Shown here: positions 1-8,256 of the stretch, in pieces
Position numbering within the stretch: the first letter of the stretch is position 1
Layout: each line of letters starts with the position of its first letter
NCBI GenBank assembly: GCA_903830985.1
Contig: CAIKVZ010000116.1
Location: forward strand, 53,263 to 117,262
Source: an uncultured beta proteobacterium
GTDB lineage: Bacteria; Pseudomonadota; Gammaproteobacteria; Burkholderiales; Burkholderiaceae_C
Reading direction: 5' to 3'
DNA: 64,000 nt
Notes under the pieces: generated by a model
The model's database searches: none
What the model was told of the DNA's origin: nothing
What the model saw: the letters and a program-made list of their open reading frames with translations, nothing else
Program-made: the position numbers and the translations under genes

Positions 1-912
1 CGGCCCGTTTTTGGCCAGCGACCAGCGACGAATGACGGTATGTTTATTGACTTGAAAAAGGCCAGCGGCAAACAATGTTTTGCCATCCTTTGACCATGCC
101 ACCGAACCCAGGTTGCCGTTATTCACGCTTGCCGTGTCCGGCGCAATGAGCAAACGCAGTGTTGTGGCGTCGAGTACGTTGACCCTGGGGCTGTCATTGA
201 AGCCCACGGCGATCTTGCTGCCATCAGGGGAAAAACGCACGCCATGGGGTTGTTTGCCGCCCGGCGCCGCCGCCTTGATCAGCAATTTCAGCCGATTCCC
301 GGCCAGGGAGTAAAGGCGCAATTGACCATCCATGGAACTGACGATCATCCTGTCGCCAGCGCCGAAATCAACGCCCGAACTGGCCCGGGCGTACTCGGCA
401 TCGCTGCCCACCACCTCCCAGGAGTCAGTTCGGAAAACCCGCACACCGTTGGCATTCAAAGTGACCGCAAGCAAGCGTCCGTCGCCCGACCAGGCAATGT
501 CCAGGATGATGCTCGGAAAATCAGGCAAGCGCTTGATCAGGCGCCCCGATGCGCGGTCATGCAGGTAGAGGCTGACTCCCGCCTCACCGTCCTGGGTAAA
601 GCCGCCCAACGCCACCGTGGCGCCATCCGGCGAGATCGCCGTGGCATACAACTCGCCCTCCTTGTCATCCCCAAGGGGCGGGCGCAGGGTGCTCAGCAGG
701 CGGCCGCTGGGAAGGTCCCAGACGCGCGCCGTCTTGTCTTCGGCGGCAGTCACCAGATAGCGCCCCGCGGCATCCACCGCCAAGCGGTGAATTTTCGCGA
801 TGTGCATGCCGGCATTGATGCGCAGCACGGGCTCAGTAACTGCTTCGGTTGCGCCGACGCTCGGCGACCCGGCGGTAAGCCAAAGGCCCAGGACCAGCAT
901 CCAATGCTTCAA
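1..912 (-). CDS. WD40-repeat beta-propeller protein, exported, 3' end beyond window
   Basis: The reading frame is open from a TTG start at 912 to the left edge, so the C-terminus is missing (304 codons visible). GGAG lies 6 nt before the TTG; an ATG four codons later (900) is the alternative. Residues 1-21 form a signal peptide ending near SVGA. The rest shows repeated WD40-like blades, for example KTARVWDLPSGRLLSTL and HGVRFSPDGSKIAVGF, which fold as a beta-propeller used for protein binding. No enzymatic domain is visible in the part present. It lies 61 nt downstream of the OmpA-type lipoprotein gene on the same strand and could share its transcript. Its specific role is not known. Confidence 0.8.
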   Translation of the reverse strand, partial: MKHWMLVLGLWLTAGSPSVGATEAVTEPVLRINAGMHIAKIHRLAVDAAGRYLVTAAEDKTARVWDLPSGRLLSTLRPPLGDDKEGELYATAISPDGATVALGGFTQDGEAGVSLYLHDRASGRLIKRLPDFPSIILDIAWSGDGRLLAVTLNANGVRVFRTDSWEVVGSDAEYARASSGVDFGAGDRMIVSSMDGQLRLYSLAGNRLKLLIKAAAPGGKQPHGVRFSPDGSKIAVGFNDSPRVNVLDATTLRLLIAPDTASVNNGNLGSVAWSKDGKTLFAAGLFQVNKHTVIRRWSLAKNGP

Positions 913-973
913 AGTGAACTCCGGCTTGCAAATCTGGAATGAAAGGCTGGCCCGGTCTGGGCCCGCAGCTGGA

Positions 974-1597
974 TCAAAGCTTGTTGACGGTGGACTTGAC
1001 CTTGTCATAAATGCTGCCTGCCGTTTCGCCCGCCTTTTTGAGAAAACGATCCAGACCCTCAGACAGTCTGTCGGCCAGCGATGCGCCGCCGAGCTTGTCC
1101 ATCGACTCACCCAATACGATGATTTCAGTGCGCCGGTTCGACTGGCGTCCATCAGCGGTCGTGTTCTCAGCAACCGGATTGGTCATGCCAAAGCCCTGGG
1201 TCTGAATGCGCGCGTCTTTCAAACCACGGGTCAGGAAGCCCTGTTTCACTGCAGCGGCGCGTGCCTGCGACAGGAGCAGATTGGCTTGTGCGCTGCCGAC
1301 GTTGTCGGTGTGACCTTCGACAATCACATTGGCCTTGGTCTTCTCCTTGAGAATCACGGCGACGCGATCCAGGAATATTTCGCCGTCCGGCTTGACCACT
1401 GATTTGCCGGTATCAAACAGGATGCGCTCATCAGAACTGATCATCGCGCCGCGCGGTGTCTGCGACAAGCGCACTGCCTTTTTTTCGACCGCAACGTCAG
1501 CCGTGTTTTCGTCCTTGCTGGGGTTGGTGACGCAGGCGCCCAGACTCAGCGCCAGAAGAAACCCCCCCAACCATCGACTGCTTGCATGCAAAGCCAT
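974..1597 (-). CDS. OmpA-family peptidoglycan-binding lipoprotein
   Basis: 207 aa. The start at 1597 is chosen because it gives a lipoprotein signal (MALHASSRWLGGFLLALSLGAC) with a lipobox Cys at 22; the frame extends 36 codons upstream without signal-like sequence. An OmpA_C domain covers roughly residues 55-170: an early beta strand with ILFDTGKSVVKPDG, then VEGHTDNVGSAQANLLLSQ and SNRRTEI, the signature that binds the diaminopimelate side chain of peptidoglycan. The C-terminal 35 residues are an amphipathic Lys-rich tail. It probably sits in the outer membrane facing the periplasm and anchors it to the wall. It follows the MipA/OmpV gene on the same strand at about 150 nt. Confidence 0.88.
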   Translation of the reverse strand: MALHASSRWLGGFLLALSLGACVTNPSKDENTADVAVEKKAVRLSQTPRGAMISSDERILFDTGKSVVKPDGEIFLDRVAVILKEKTKANVIVEGHTDNVGSAQANLLLSQARAAAVKQGFLTRGLKDARIQTQGFGMTNPVAENTTADGRQSNRRTEIIVLGESMDKLGGASLADRLSEGLDRFLKKAGETAGSIYDKVKSTVNKL

Positions 1598-1750
1598 CTG
1601 AACCCCCGGTTTGTTGTCTTTCTGGTTAGCACAATTGGCAGCCAGCCTGTTCATTGTAGATCCTGATTTGCCGCCACTGCCGGCCGATCTTGCCAGGCAA
1701 TTCAACCCTGTCCATTTCGCGTTGAACCGGCAAAGCAGGACCAGTGAACG

Positions 1751-2590
1751 CTAATCAACGGGCACTCTTTGACTGGACTGCCCGAAAATCCAGGAGACCG
1801 CCACGCCCCCTGAATAGCCACTCTTGCGGGTCACCAAGGGGCTGTTTTCGAATACTGCACCCCGCAGGTTGTCATAGCGGACAAACCCACCCACCCAACA
1901 CGACGGAAGCCGCGTCCACAGCGCCGACAGGAGTTGAACCCCGGCATAGCCTGCCTTGGCATCAAAGGCGGGCCGGTCAACATGGCTGTACTCGGGCTTG
2001 ACGCCATAAAAGTAGGCGTGCTGGGCCTTGCTGCCATAGATCGGGCCCGCCACCGTTCCCAAGGTCCAACCGCGCCAACCCAGTGGGTTGTTGACATCCA
2101 GGGCGATGCGTGGTGTGAATTGCCAGCCGATGTCCTGTGGATTGCGCTCCAGGGTGAACGCCGCACGCACCGGTACAAACAACTTCAGCGCGGCATCATG
2201 ACCCGACGAGTGCCAGAGTTTGACGTCAACGGAGGGGCCCAACTCCAGACTGGAACGCAGGTCGTGCATGTCGCGGCGAACTTTGACGTTGCTGCTGCTG
2301 GCGGGGGGGGACGCCGCGACACTCAGGTTGACCTCAAACAAGTCCGAGTCGAACAGCACGGCCCTGGCACCATCTTTATCCGCTTTGAAAAAATCGCCCC
2401 GGTACACCACATAGGGCATGGGCAAAACCTGATTCCCGGTTTCGACGGCGCCGCGATAGGCCGGGAAATGCACTGTGGCAATACCCAGACCGACTTCCCA
2501 AAGCGGCTTCTCTTGCGCCATGCCCGAGGCGTGCCACATGCAGCAAGCCATGAAAACAGATAGCGGACCGATAACAGAAAAACGTTTCAT
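1751..2590 (-). CDS. MipA/OmpV-family outer membrane protein
   Basis: 279 aa with a signal peptide (cleavage probable after SGMA, residue 25). The opening EVGLGIATVHFPAYRG and the pattern of alternating beta strands ending in an aromatic-terminated strand match the MipA/OmpV family, predicted outer membrane beta-barrels. Members are linked to murein-synthase scaffolding (MipA) or to small-molecule uptake and antigenicity (OmpV), so the substrate is uncertain. AAGGAT sits 5 nt before the ATG. The gene begins only 28 nt after the stop of the ABC permease of the pigment locus, so it may be the last gene of that operon and provide an outer-membrane component. This link is inferred from spacing only. 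Confidence 0.85.
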   Translation of the reverse strand: MKRFSVIGPLSVFMACCMWHASGMAQEKPLWEVGLGIATVHFPAYRGAVETGNQVLPMPYVVYRGDFFKADKDGARAVLFDSDLFEVNLSVAASPPASSSNVKVRRDMHDLRSSLELGPSVDVKLWHSSGHDAALKLFVPVRAAFTLERNPQDIGWQFTPRIALDVNNPLGWRGWTLGTVAGPIYGSKAQHAYFYGVKPEYSHVDRPAFDAKAGYAGVQLLSALWTRLPSCWVGGFVRYDNLRGAVFENSPLVTRKSGYSGGVAVSWIFGQSSQRVPVD

Positions 2591-2618
2591 GGGGCATCCT
2601 TATCCGCTGGTAAAACAA

Positions 2619-3785
2619 TTACTGACGCCGAAACAGCAGGTAAGCGCCCGCCAGCATCAGCGCCGAGAAGCCGCCCAGGCGCGCCACCCGGGGCAGCACA
2701 GCGTTGTAGTCTGCGCCCCGCAGCAGCACGTCGAGCAAGGCTTCCAATCCCCAGTTCATGGGCGAATAGGCGGCAATCTGCTGCATCACTTCGGGCATGA
2801 CGAAGAGCGGCACCATGATGCCGCCCAGCGCCGCCATCAGCACATTCAGGATGGGACCCAGCGTGGAAGCCTGGGCATGGGTGCGCACCAGGCAGGCCAC
2901 CGCCAGGGCCAGACTCACGGCAGCGGCGCTGATGGCCAGCAGCACCAGCACCAGCGCGCTCCAGTGGATGCCCTGCAGCGACAGCGCATCGCCGCCCAGC
3001 AACGGCATCAGCCAGACCCCGACCGACAGCATCAGCACGGCCTGTACGCCGTTGATCGTCATGTAGGACGCCAGCTTGGCGGCCAGCACTGCGGCAGGTG
3101 ATGCGCCCAGGCTGCGCAGGCGCGCCAGCGCACCACAGCTGCGCTCATCGACAAACAAGCCGGCGATGGAGGCGACCACGAAGAACATGCCGAAGACCAG
3201 CCAGCCCGGCACGCTTTGCTGGACCGAGCTGGGGCGCAGCTGAGTGCCGGCGCGCTTCGCTTCTACCAGGGCCGTGCTGAACAGGACCTGCGTGGCCTGC
3301 TGGGCATCGGCACGAGGATCGATTTGCGTCAGCAGGCTTTCCGTGCGCAGCTGCGCCACGTGCAGCACCAGGCTGGCGCGGGTGCTCTCGAACAGCCCCT
3401 TGTCCAGGCCCGGCTCGGCCAGGAAATGCACTTTTTCGGCATGCTCTCCTTCCTGCTCCTGGTCCAGCGACTGGGCAAATCCGGCGTCCACGCGCAGCAG
3501 GTATTTCAGTCTGCCGGCGCGCACAGCGTCCTGCAGGTCCTCAGAACCCGGCGTGACCGGCGCGCCGTGCTCGCGGCTCCAGTCCTTGAGCAGGCGTTCG
3601 CCCTGGCGGCTATGGTCCAGATCGACGACGGCATAGCGCAGCGCCTGGACCCTGGGCGAGTACACGTCCTTGAGTGCCATCGACATGACGACGATGAACA
3701 CCATGGGCAGCAAAAAAAGGGCGGCCAGACCATGCACGTCGCGCGACAGCGCGAGCAGCTCTTTTTTGGCAAGGGCAAAAAACAT
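2619..3785 (-). CDS. ABC-2 type transporter permease
   Basis: 388 aa. An N-terminal membrane segment (residues 17-38) is followed by a long periplasmic domain (about 40-190) and then a block of five or so transmembrane helices from about 200 to the end. This is the ABC-2 permease layout of drug, polysaccharide and lipid exporters. The start at 3785 is used because the ATPase stop lies 2 nt upstream; a longer frame reaching 4070 merely overlaps the ATPase gene in another frame. Two copies should pair with the adjacent ATPase to make a full exporter. Its place at the end of the DAR arm of the pigment locus suggests export of the pigment or a precursor, but the cargo cannot be read from the sequence. 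Confidence 0.9.
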   Translation of the reverse strand: MFFALAKKELLALSRDVHGLAALFLLPMVFIVVMSMALKDVYSPRVQALRYAVVDLDHSRQGERLLKDWSREHGAPVTPGSEDLQDAVRAGRLKYLLRVDAGFAQSLDQEQEGEHAEKVHFLAEPGLDKGLFESTRASLVLHVAQLRTESLLTQIDPRADAQQATQVLFSTALVEAKRAGTQLRPSSVQQSVPGWLVFGMFFVVASIAGLFVDERSCGALARLRSLGASPAAVLAAKLASYMTINGVQAVLMLSVGVWLMPLLGGDALSLQGIHWSALVLVLLAISAAAVSLALAVACLVRTHAQASTLGPILNVLMAALGGIMVPLFVMPEVMQQIAAYSPMNWGLEALLDVLLRGADYNAVLPRVARLGGFSALMLAGAYLLFRRQ

Positions 3786-3787
3786 GG

Positions 3788-4708
3788 TCAGTCGCGCAGC
3801 GAGCGGTGAGTCAATGACATGAACAGCTGCTCCAGGTCGGTCTGGCCAAAGTGCGCTTGACGCAGTTGCAGACCGGCCGACGCGACGCTGCGCAACACTT
3901 CGGGCAGCAGCACCGGATCCCCCAGCGCCAGCACGGCACCCCGGCCCTGCGCCGCGGCCTGACCAAAAGTCGACAGCACCTGCAGCAGACGGTCCTGCGC
4001 GCCTTCGCCCTCGACCTCGACACGCAAGGTGGCGGCGCCGGCGAGCAGGTCCTGCAGCGTGCCCTGGCACAGCACCCGTCCCTGGTCCAGGATGACGATG
4101 CGGTCGGCAATGGCCTGCACCTCTTCCATGTAGTGCGAAGTGTAGATCACAGCGCAGCCCTCGCGCGCCAGTTGTCTGATGGCGTCGAGCAGAAAAGCGC
4201 GCGATTGCGGATCGACGCCCACGGTGGGTTCGTCAAACAGTATCAGTTCGGGCCGGTGCAGCAAGGCGATAGACAAATTGAGCCGACGCTTGAGGCCGCC
4301 CGAAAGCCGCTGCGCCTGCACCGAGCGGTAGTTCTGCAACTGGCCCAGGCCGATGCAGGTATCGATGCGCTCGGCCTTCGCTGCGCCGCGCAGTCCACCC
4401 ACGCCGGCGAAGCAGTCCAGGTTCTCCCGCACGCTCAGTGTCGGATAGAACGCGTACTCCTGGGGTGCGATGGCGATGCAGGTCGCTCGCGTGCGGCGCA
4501 CTTCAGCCAGCGGCAAGCCGTCGATCTCGATCTGGCCCTGCTGCATCTCCAGGATGCCGGCGAGTTGGGCGATCAAGGTGGTCTTGCCCGCACCATTGGG
4601 GCCCAGCAGGCCCATCACCTCACCGCGCACGGCGCTCAAACTGACCTGTTGCAGTACGTCGGCTGTGGCGCCGGGGTAGCGGAAACACAACTCGCGTATG
4701 GCCAGCAT
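3788..4708 (-). CDS. ABC transporter ATP-binding protein
   Basis: 306 aa. Walker A is GLLGPNGAGKTTL (about residues 33-45), the signature is RLSGGLKRRL, and Walker B is LILFDEPTVGVD, followed by the H-loop YTSHYMEEV. A C-terminal extension of about 80 residues is typical of ATPases that drive ABC-2 exporters (DrrA/CcmA-like). The ATG at 4708 shares one base with the stop of the BtrH-like gene; a GTG one codon upstream (4711) gives a 4-nt overlap and is equally possible. Translational coupling to both neighbours argues that it powers the permease at 2619-3785 as part of the pigment operon. Confidence 0.95.
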   Translation of the reverse strand: MLAIRELCFRYPGATADVLQQVSLSAVRGEVMGLLGPNGAGKTTLIAQLAGILEMQQGQIEIDGLPLAEVRRTRATCIAIAPQEYAFYPTLSVRENLDCFAGVGGLRGAAKAERIDTCIGLGQLQNYRSVQAQRLSGGLKRRLNLSIALLHRPELILFDEPTVGVDPQSRAFLLDAIRQLAREGCAVIYTSHYMEEVQAIADRIVILDQGRVLCQGTLQDLLAGAATLRVEVEGEGAQDRLLQVLSTFGQAAAQGRGAVLALGDPVLLPEVLRSVASAGLQLRQAHFGQTDLEQLFMSLTHRSLRD

Positions 4709-5700
4709 CACTTGACGGCGTTGCGCAGCGTTCGAAAGAATTCTTTTTCCTGGTCGGCCAGCGCCAACAGCGAATCGGCCAGCGCGGCGAAGTCAACCGT
4801 ATCGCGGCCCTTGATCATGCGCACCGCCTGCAGCGCAAAGCCGCGCCAGTCGTCGCCAATGGCGTTCAAACGTTCGGCCAGCAGGCTCAATTCCGGCAGT
4901 GCGCACAGGGCCGCGGCTTCCTGCAAGAAGCTGGCGTACAGAAAACGAAAACCTGCGCCACCGGTGCCGATTTCTTCCTGCATGCGCACGATGTGCCCGA
5001 TGTAGTTCAGGCCGTACTCGTCGTTGTGCAGTTTGCGGATCCTGCGCGCCAGCATGCGCATGCCGCGCACACCGACCACCGGAAACGGACCCAGCATGAT
5101 GCGCGTGGTCTTGACGATCGCCTGGCGTACCGCGGCGGCGCTGACTTCGGTGCGCCCCAAGGTGTCGGGGTAATACAGCAAGCCTTTGGGTGCCAGCACG
5201 CCCTTGGCAAAACGAGCCCGCTGCAAGTCGGCGCTGGCGCAGCGCTGCGGATCTTCCGCCACCGGATCACTGATCAGGTAGTCATCGCCTTCCCGTCCAT
5301 ACACCAGCAGATTGTGGGCATTGAAGTGAAAGCGCATGTCGGGCGGGAAGTAGGGCAGCCAATACACCGAGGTCTGCAGCCCGACGACCTTGCCCTGATC
5401 CAGCAATTCATCGAGTCGGCGCTGGCCCTGGGCCTCACTGGAGAAGGTCTCGAAGTGCAGTCGCACATCAAAGGGTTTGCGCAAGCCTTTGAGGATGAAC
5501 TTGGGCGGCATGCGGTAGGCGATCAGCGGAAAGCCGGTCAGCTTGACAAACGGCAGATAGGCAAATGACAGTGCCGAGGACAAACCGAAGGCCATGGCCT
5601 CCGACAGGCTCGCACCGTAATGGCTGAACAGGTTGGATGCGACGCCGCTCTCGCAGTGCGCTGCGTGGCGATGCCGAAAGGGGGTGGCGGCGGCATTCAT
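4708..5700 (-). CDS. BtrH_N-domain acyltransferase-like protein (papain-like fold)
   Basis: 330 aa. The start at 5700 overlaps the upstream stop by ATGA; a longer open frame to 6147 is only an overlap artefact. The N-terminal half shows a BtrH_N-type papain-like core: HCESGVASNL with Cys16, FNAHNLLVYG with His129, and DYLISDPVAE with Asp145, a plausible Cys-His-Asp triad. BtrH in butirosin biosynthesis moves an acyl group from an acyl carrier protein onto a small-molecule acceptor. Here the gene lies between DAR-forming enzymes and an ABC exporter, so a role in transferring a carrier-bound polyene acyl chain to the dialkylresorcinol hydroxyl is attractive. The family assignment is from recognised motifs; the reaction is inference. 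The C-terminal half (about 200-330) is helical and shows no motif I can name. Confidence 0.75.
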   Translation of the reverse strand: MNAAATPFRHRHAAHCESGVASNLFSHYGASLSEAMAFGLSSALSFAYLPFVKLTGFPLIAYRMPPKFILKGLRKPFDVRLHFETFSSEAQGQRRLDELLDQGKVVGLQTSVYWLPYFPPDMRFHFNAHNLLVYGREGDDYLISDPVAEDPQRCASADLQRARFAKGVLAPKGLLYYPDTLGRTEVSAAAVRQAIVKTTRIMLGPFPVVGVRGMRMLARRIRKLHNDEYGLNYIGHIVRMQEEIGTGGAGFRFLYASFLQEAAALCALPELSLLAERLNAIGDDWRGFALQAVRMIKGRDTVDFAALADSLLALADQEKEFFRTLRNAVK

Positions 5701-6092
5701 GGAAGTTGCTGCAATTGCTCGATGCGCAGGCCCAGCGCCATGGCGTAGCGCTGCAGCAGCGCGGGCTTCAGGCGGGCAAAGATGCGGGGACGAAAATGAC
5801 GCCGTATGCGCCATTGCCAGATGCCGGTCACCTGCGACAGCAGGGGCAGGTCCATGCGCTGGGTCCACATCCAGACTTCCAGCGGTGCGGTCTGGCCCGC
5901 CAGGCAACGCAGCCGCGCCGCATCGGCAAAGGCGTTCAGGCGCTGCACCGCCTGCAGGGTCACGGTTTCGTCGAGTTCCGAGCCGCGCGAAGCGACCAGC
6001 ACCATGCGACCCTCGGCATCCTTGGCATACATCACCTTGCGGTGATGACCCAGGGTGCGGTTGCCTTCCTGCGGCACCTCGGAGACGTCCAT
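5697..6092 (-). CDS. Small conserved-context hypothetical protein of the DAR arm
   Basis: 131 aa. The ATG at 6092 shares one base with the upstream ketosynthase stop (TGATG), and its own stop overlaps the next start by ATGA, so it is firmly embedded in the operon. The protein is basic, with no signal peptide or transmembrane segment. The N-terminus (GHHRKVMYAKDAEGRMVLVASRG) looks like a short beta-rich region; the C-terminal half is Arg/Trp-rich (WQWRIRRHFRPRIFARLKP) and helical. I do not recognise the family. Because of its position between DarB-like and BtrH-like genes, it may be an accessory protein of the condensation or esterification step. Confidence 0.7.
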   Translation of the reverse strand: MDVSEVPQEGNRTLGHHRKVMYAKDAEGRMVLVASRGSELDETVTLQAVQRLNAFADAARLRCLAGQTAPLEVWMWTQRMDLPLLSQVTGIWQWRIRRHFRPRIFARLKPALLQRYAMALGLRIEQLQQLP

Positions 6093-7222
6093 CAGACCGC
6101 TTCCATGAAAACAAAACCGCTGGAAAAACGCCCGCTCTCGGGCGCAAACATCAGCAGCGTATCGCCGCGCTGCAGGCGCCCGCTGCGAAACAGTTCGTCG
6201 AGCATGATGAAGGGCGAGGCCGATCCGGTGTTGCCCTTTTCGCAAAGATTGCTGAACCAGCGCTCGCGCGGAATGTCGAGCCCGAGCTCCTGCAGGCTGA
6301 GCTCGATCGGACGCGCGAAGTAGTTGGACGACATGTGCGGCAAAAACCAGTCGATGCGTCGCTGGCGCAGGCCGCGCTTGTCGATGAGCGCGCGCAGCGG
6401 TTCGGTGAGCGTGCTGCGCACCACGTGTTCGTTGAGCAGACGCACGTCCTGCTTGACAGCAAACACCGAGCGTGTGGCCCAGTCGCGGGAACTGAACTGC
6501 TGCCAACCGGACAGGCTGCCATCGTCGTTCTTCTCGGCTCCGGAGTACATGCAGGTCGGCAATTCATGCGCCGCCGAAGACAACTCTATCCAGTCCACGC
6601 GCAGGCTCAGCGTGTCGCGCGGCGCATTCTCCAACATCACTGCACCGGCGCCGTCGGACAGCATCCAGCGCAGAAAGTCCTTTTCGAAGGCCAGCTCCGG
6701 TCGCCCTTGCAGTTCCTGCTCGTTGTACTCGTATTCGGCGTCGAAATTGCGGGCGTGCAATGCAGCAGAAGCCAGCTCGGAAGCCACGGCCACGCTGCGT
6801 TGCGCGTCACCGGCCTTCACCGACAGCCAGGCGTACTTGAAGGCAGCTATGCCGGAGACGCAAATACCCGCCAGCGACACCACTTCCAGGTGCGGCCAGC
6901 CCAGTTCACCATGCACCATGACGCCGTGTGCGGGCATCAGCTGATCGGGGCGGGACGTGGCTGCGGCCAGACAGTCCACACGGCCCACGGCACCCAGGCC
7001 CCCGACGGCGCGTGCCGCCAACTGCGCATTCGTCATGGTGGCGTTGCCGGCTCGGTCCATCGCGTAGTGGCGTTGCCGGATGCCGTTGCTGCGCAACACC
7101 ATGCGGCGGGCCTTGGAGGGCTTGCCACCCACCATGCCCAACACTTTCTCCATGTCGTCGTTGCCGACCGGCTCCTGCGGCAAGTACGCCGCGGTTGACG
7201 TGACATAAACCTCAATGCTCAT
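6092..7222 (-). CDS. darB: DarB-like beta-ketoacyl-ACP synthase III (dialkylresorcinol-forming ketosynthase)
   Basis: 376 aa, KAS III (FabH) fold. The active-site Cys121 is in SLAGICVSG, the catalytic His in DWFLPHMSSNY and the Asn in CEKGNTGSASP, giving an intact Cys-His-Asn triad. The MSIEVYV start at 7222 is preferred to the ATG 14 codons upstream, as the latter overlaps the preceding gene more deeply. In characterised DAR pathways (Pseudomonas, Photorhabdus), DarB-type enzymes join two beta-ketoacyl or related acyl units into a 1,3-cyclohexanedione that DarA aromatises. Direct coupling with a DarA-type gene (11-bp overlap) supports the DarB assignment over a primary-metabolism FabH. Confidence 0.85.
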   Translation of the reverse strand: MSIEVYVTSTAAYLPQEPVGNDDMEKVLGMVGGKPSKARRMVLRSNGIRQRHYAMDRAGNATMTNAQLAARAVGGLGAVGRVDCLAAATSRPDQLMPAHGVMVHGELGWPHLEVVSLAGICVSGIAAFKYAWLSVKAGDAQRSVAVASELASAALHARNFDAEYEYNEQELQGRPELAFEKDFLRWMLSDGAGAVMLENAPRDTLSLRVDWIELSSAAHELPTCMYSGAEKNDDGSLSGWQQFSSRDWATRSVFAVKQDVRLLNEHVVRSTLTEPLRALIDKRGLRQRRIDWFLPHMSSNYFARPIELSLQELGLDIPRERWFSNLCEKGNTGSASPFIMLDELFRSGRLQRGDTLLMFAPESGRFSSGFVFMEAV

Positions 7223-8213
7223 ACATTCCCATTCGCTCCTGCCCAGACCCTGAAGGCATTTCAAACCGCTGCTTCAAGGCCGCCAGTTGCGGCTTCAGCC
7301 AGGGGCGCAATGCTGCCTGCAGCAACAGGCTCACCGGCACCACGCTGAGTATCAACAGGATCAGGAAGACCACATACAGCATCAGCAAGGGTTTGCGCCA
7401 GGGCGTCCCGGGTCCGCCTGCCGCGCGCAGCAATTTGCCCCACAAATAAAAGCTGCGGGTGCCGGCGCGTTCGCTCACGTACAGGCGCGGGTCGGCCACG
7501 CAGGCGCTCAAGCCCTGCAACATCGCAGCCTGCCCGCGTTCCGCGTCACGGCGCAGACCGTCACGCAAGGCGCAGCCAAAGCGCTGCGCCCGTTCGATGC
7601 TGTCGTCGTCGATGCCCGCTGCCGGCAGCGCCAGCAGGCGCTTGCGCCCGGTCAGCAGCCAATACGGCGTGGTGACCAGTGTCAACAGCGTCGGGCTGGG
7701 GTCGGTGAGTACCACGTTGTCGATGACACGGGCGCCGCAATCGCTCAGCAACTGTTTCATTTTCTCCTGCGCCATCATCCACATATTGCGGCAGGCAATC
7801 ACCGTGACCACCGGCTTGCCGCGCAGCAGGCGCTGCGCCAGCGGATGCTTCAAAAAGGCCGTGACGGGCAGCGAAGGCGCCAAAAACCAGACCTGATAGG
7901 TCAGGATCACCAGATCAAAATCTTCGTCGCCGCGCAATGTCAGAGGCTCCAGTTCAGGTGCCACCAAATGAGCCGACTCAGGGAAGGCGTCGAGAAAGCT
8001 GAAGAAGGTCCAGGGAAAGGGGTAGGGCTGCCGCGGGCTCAGGGTCTCCACCCGCAATTCCATGTCGCCGGCCTGGCGCAAGGGCGCCAGGATGCGCTCG
8101 GCAATCCGCGTCAACTGGCCACTTTGGGAATAGCCAATCACCAGCACCCGTTTGGGTCTGGGGGCGGCACTGCCGTCATCTTCTTTTTTGCTGTTGGGGG
8201 GACTTGAATGCAC
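7212..8213 (-). CDS. darA: DarA-like dialkylresorcinol condensing enzyme / aromatase (flavodoxin-like)
   Basis: 333 aa from a GTG at 8213. The start is uncertain: the frame is open to 8444 but that part overlaps the next gene upstream. The N-terminal domain begins KRVLVIGYSQSGQLTRIA, a flavodoxin-type FMN phosphate loop, followed by PYPFPWTFFSFLDAFPES and a second strand DFDLVILTYQVWFLAPS. This series is the hallmark of proteins annotated as dialkylresorcinol condensing enzyme DarA in flexirubin and DAR loci. Near the C-terminus is a transmembrane-like helix pair (LLMLYVVFLILLILSVVPVSLLLQ), so it is probably membrane-anchored. Proposed role: aromatising the cyclohexanedione made by DarB. The flavin dependence is inferred from the fold. 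Confidence 0.82.
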   Translation of the reverse strand: MHSSPPNSKKEDDGSAAPRPKRVLVIGYSQSGQLTRIAERILAPLRQAGDMELRVETLSPRQPYPFPWTFFSFLDAFPESAHLVAPELEPLTLRGDEDFDLVILTYQVWFLAPSLPVTAFLKHPLAQRLLRGKPVVTVIACRNMWMMAQEKMKQLLSDCGARVIDNVVLTDPSPTLLTLVTTPYWLLTGRKRLLALPAAGIDDDSIERAQRFGCALRDGLRRDAERGQAAMLQGLSACVADPRLYVSERAGTRSFYLWGKLLRAAGGPGTPWRKPLLMLYVVFLILLILSVVPVSLLLQAALRPWLKPQLAALKQRFEMPSGSGQERMGMYEH

Positions 8214-8256
8214 TGAGTTCGTTCCGGCATCCACGCACGTTATCGACCTGGATGTA

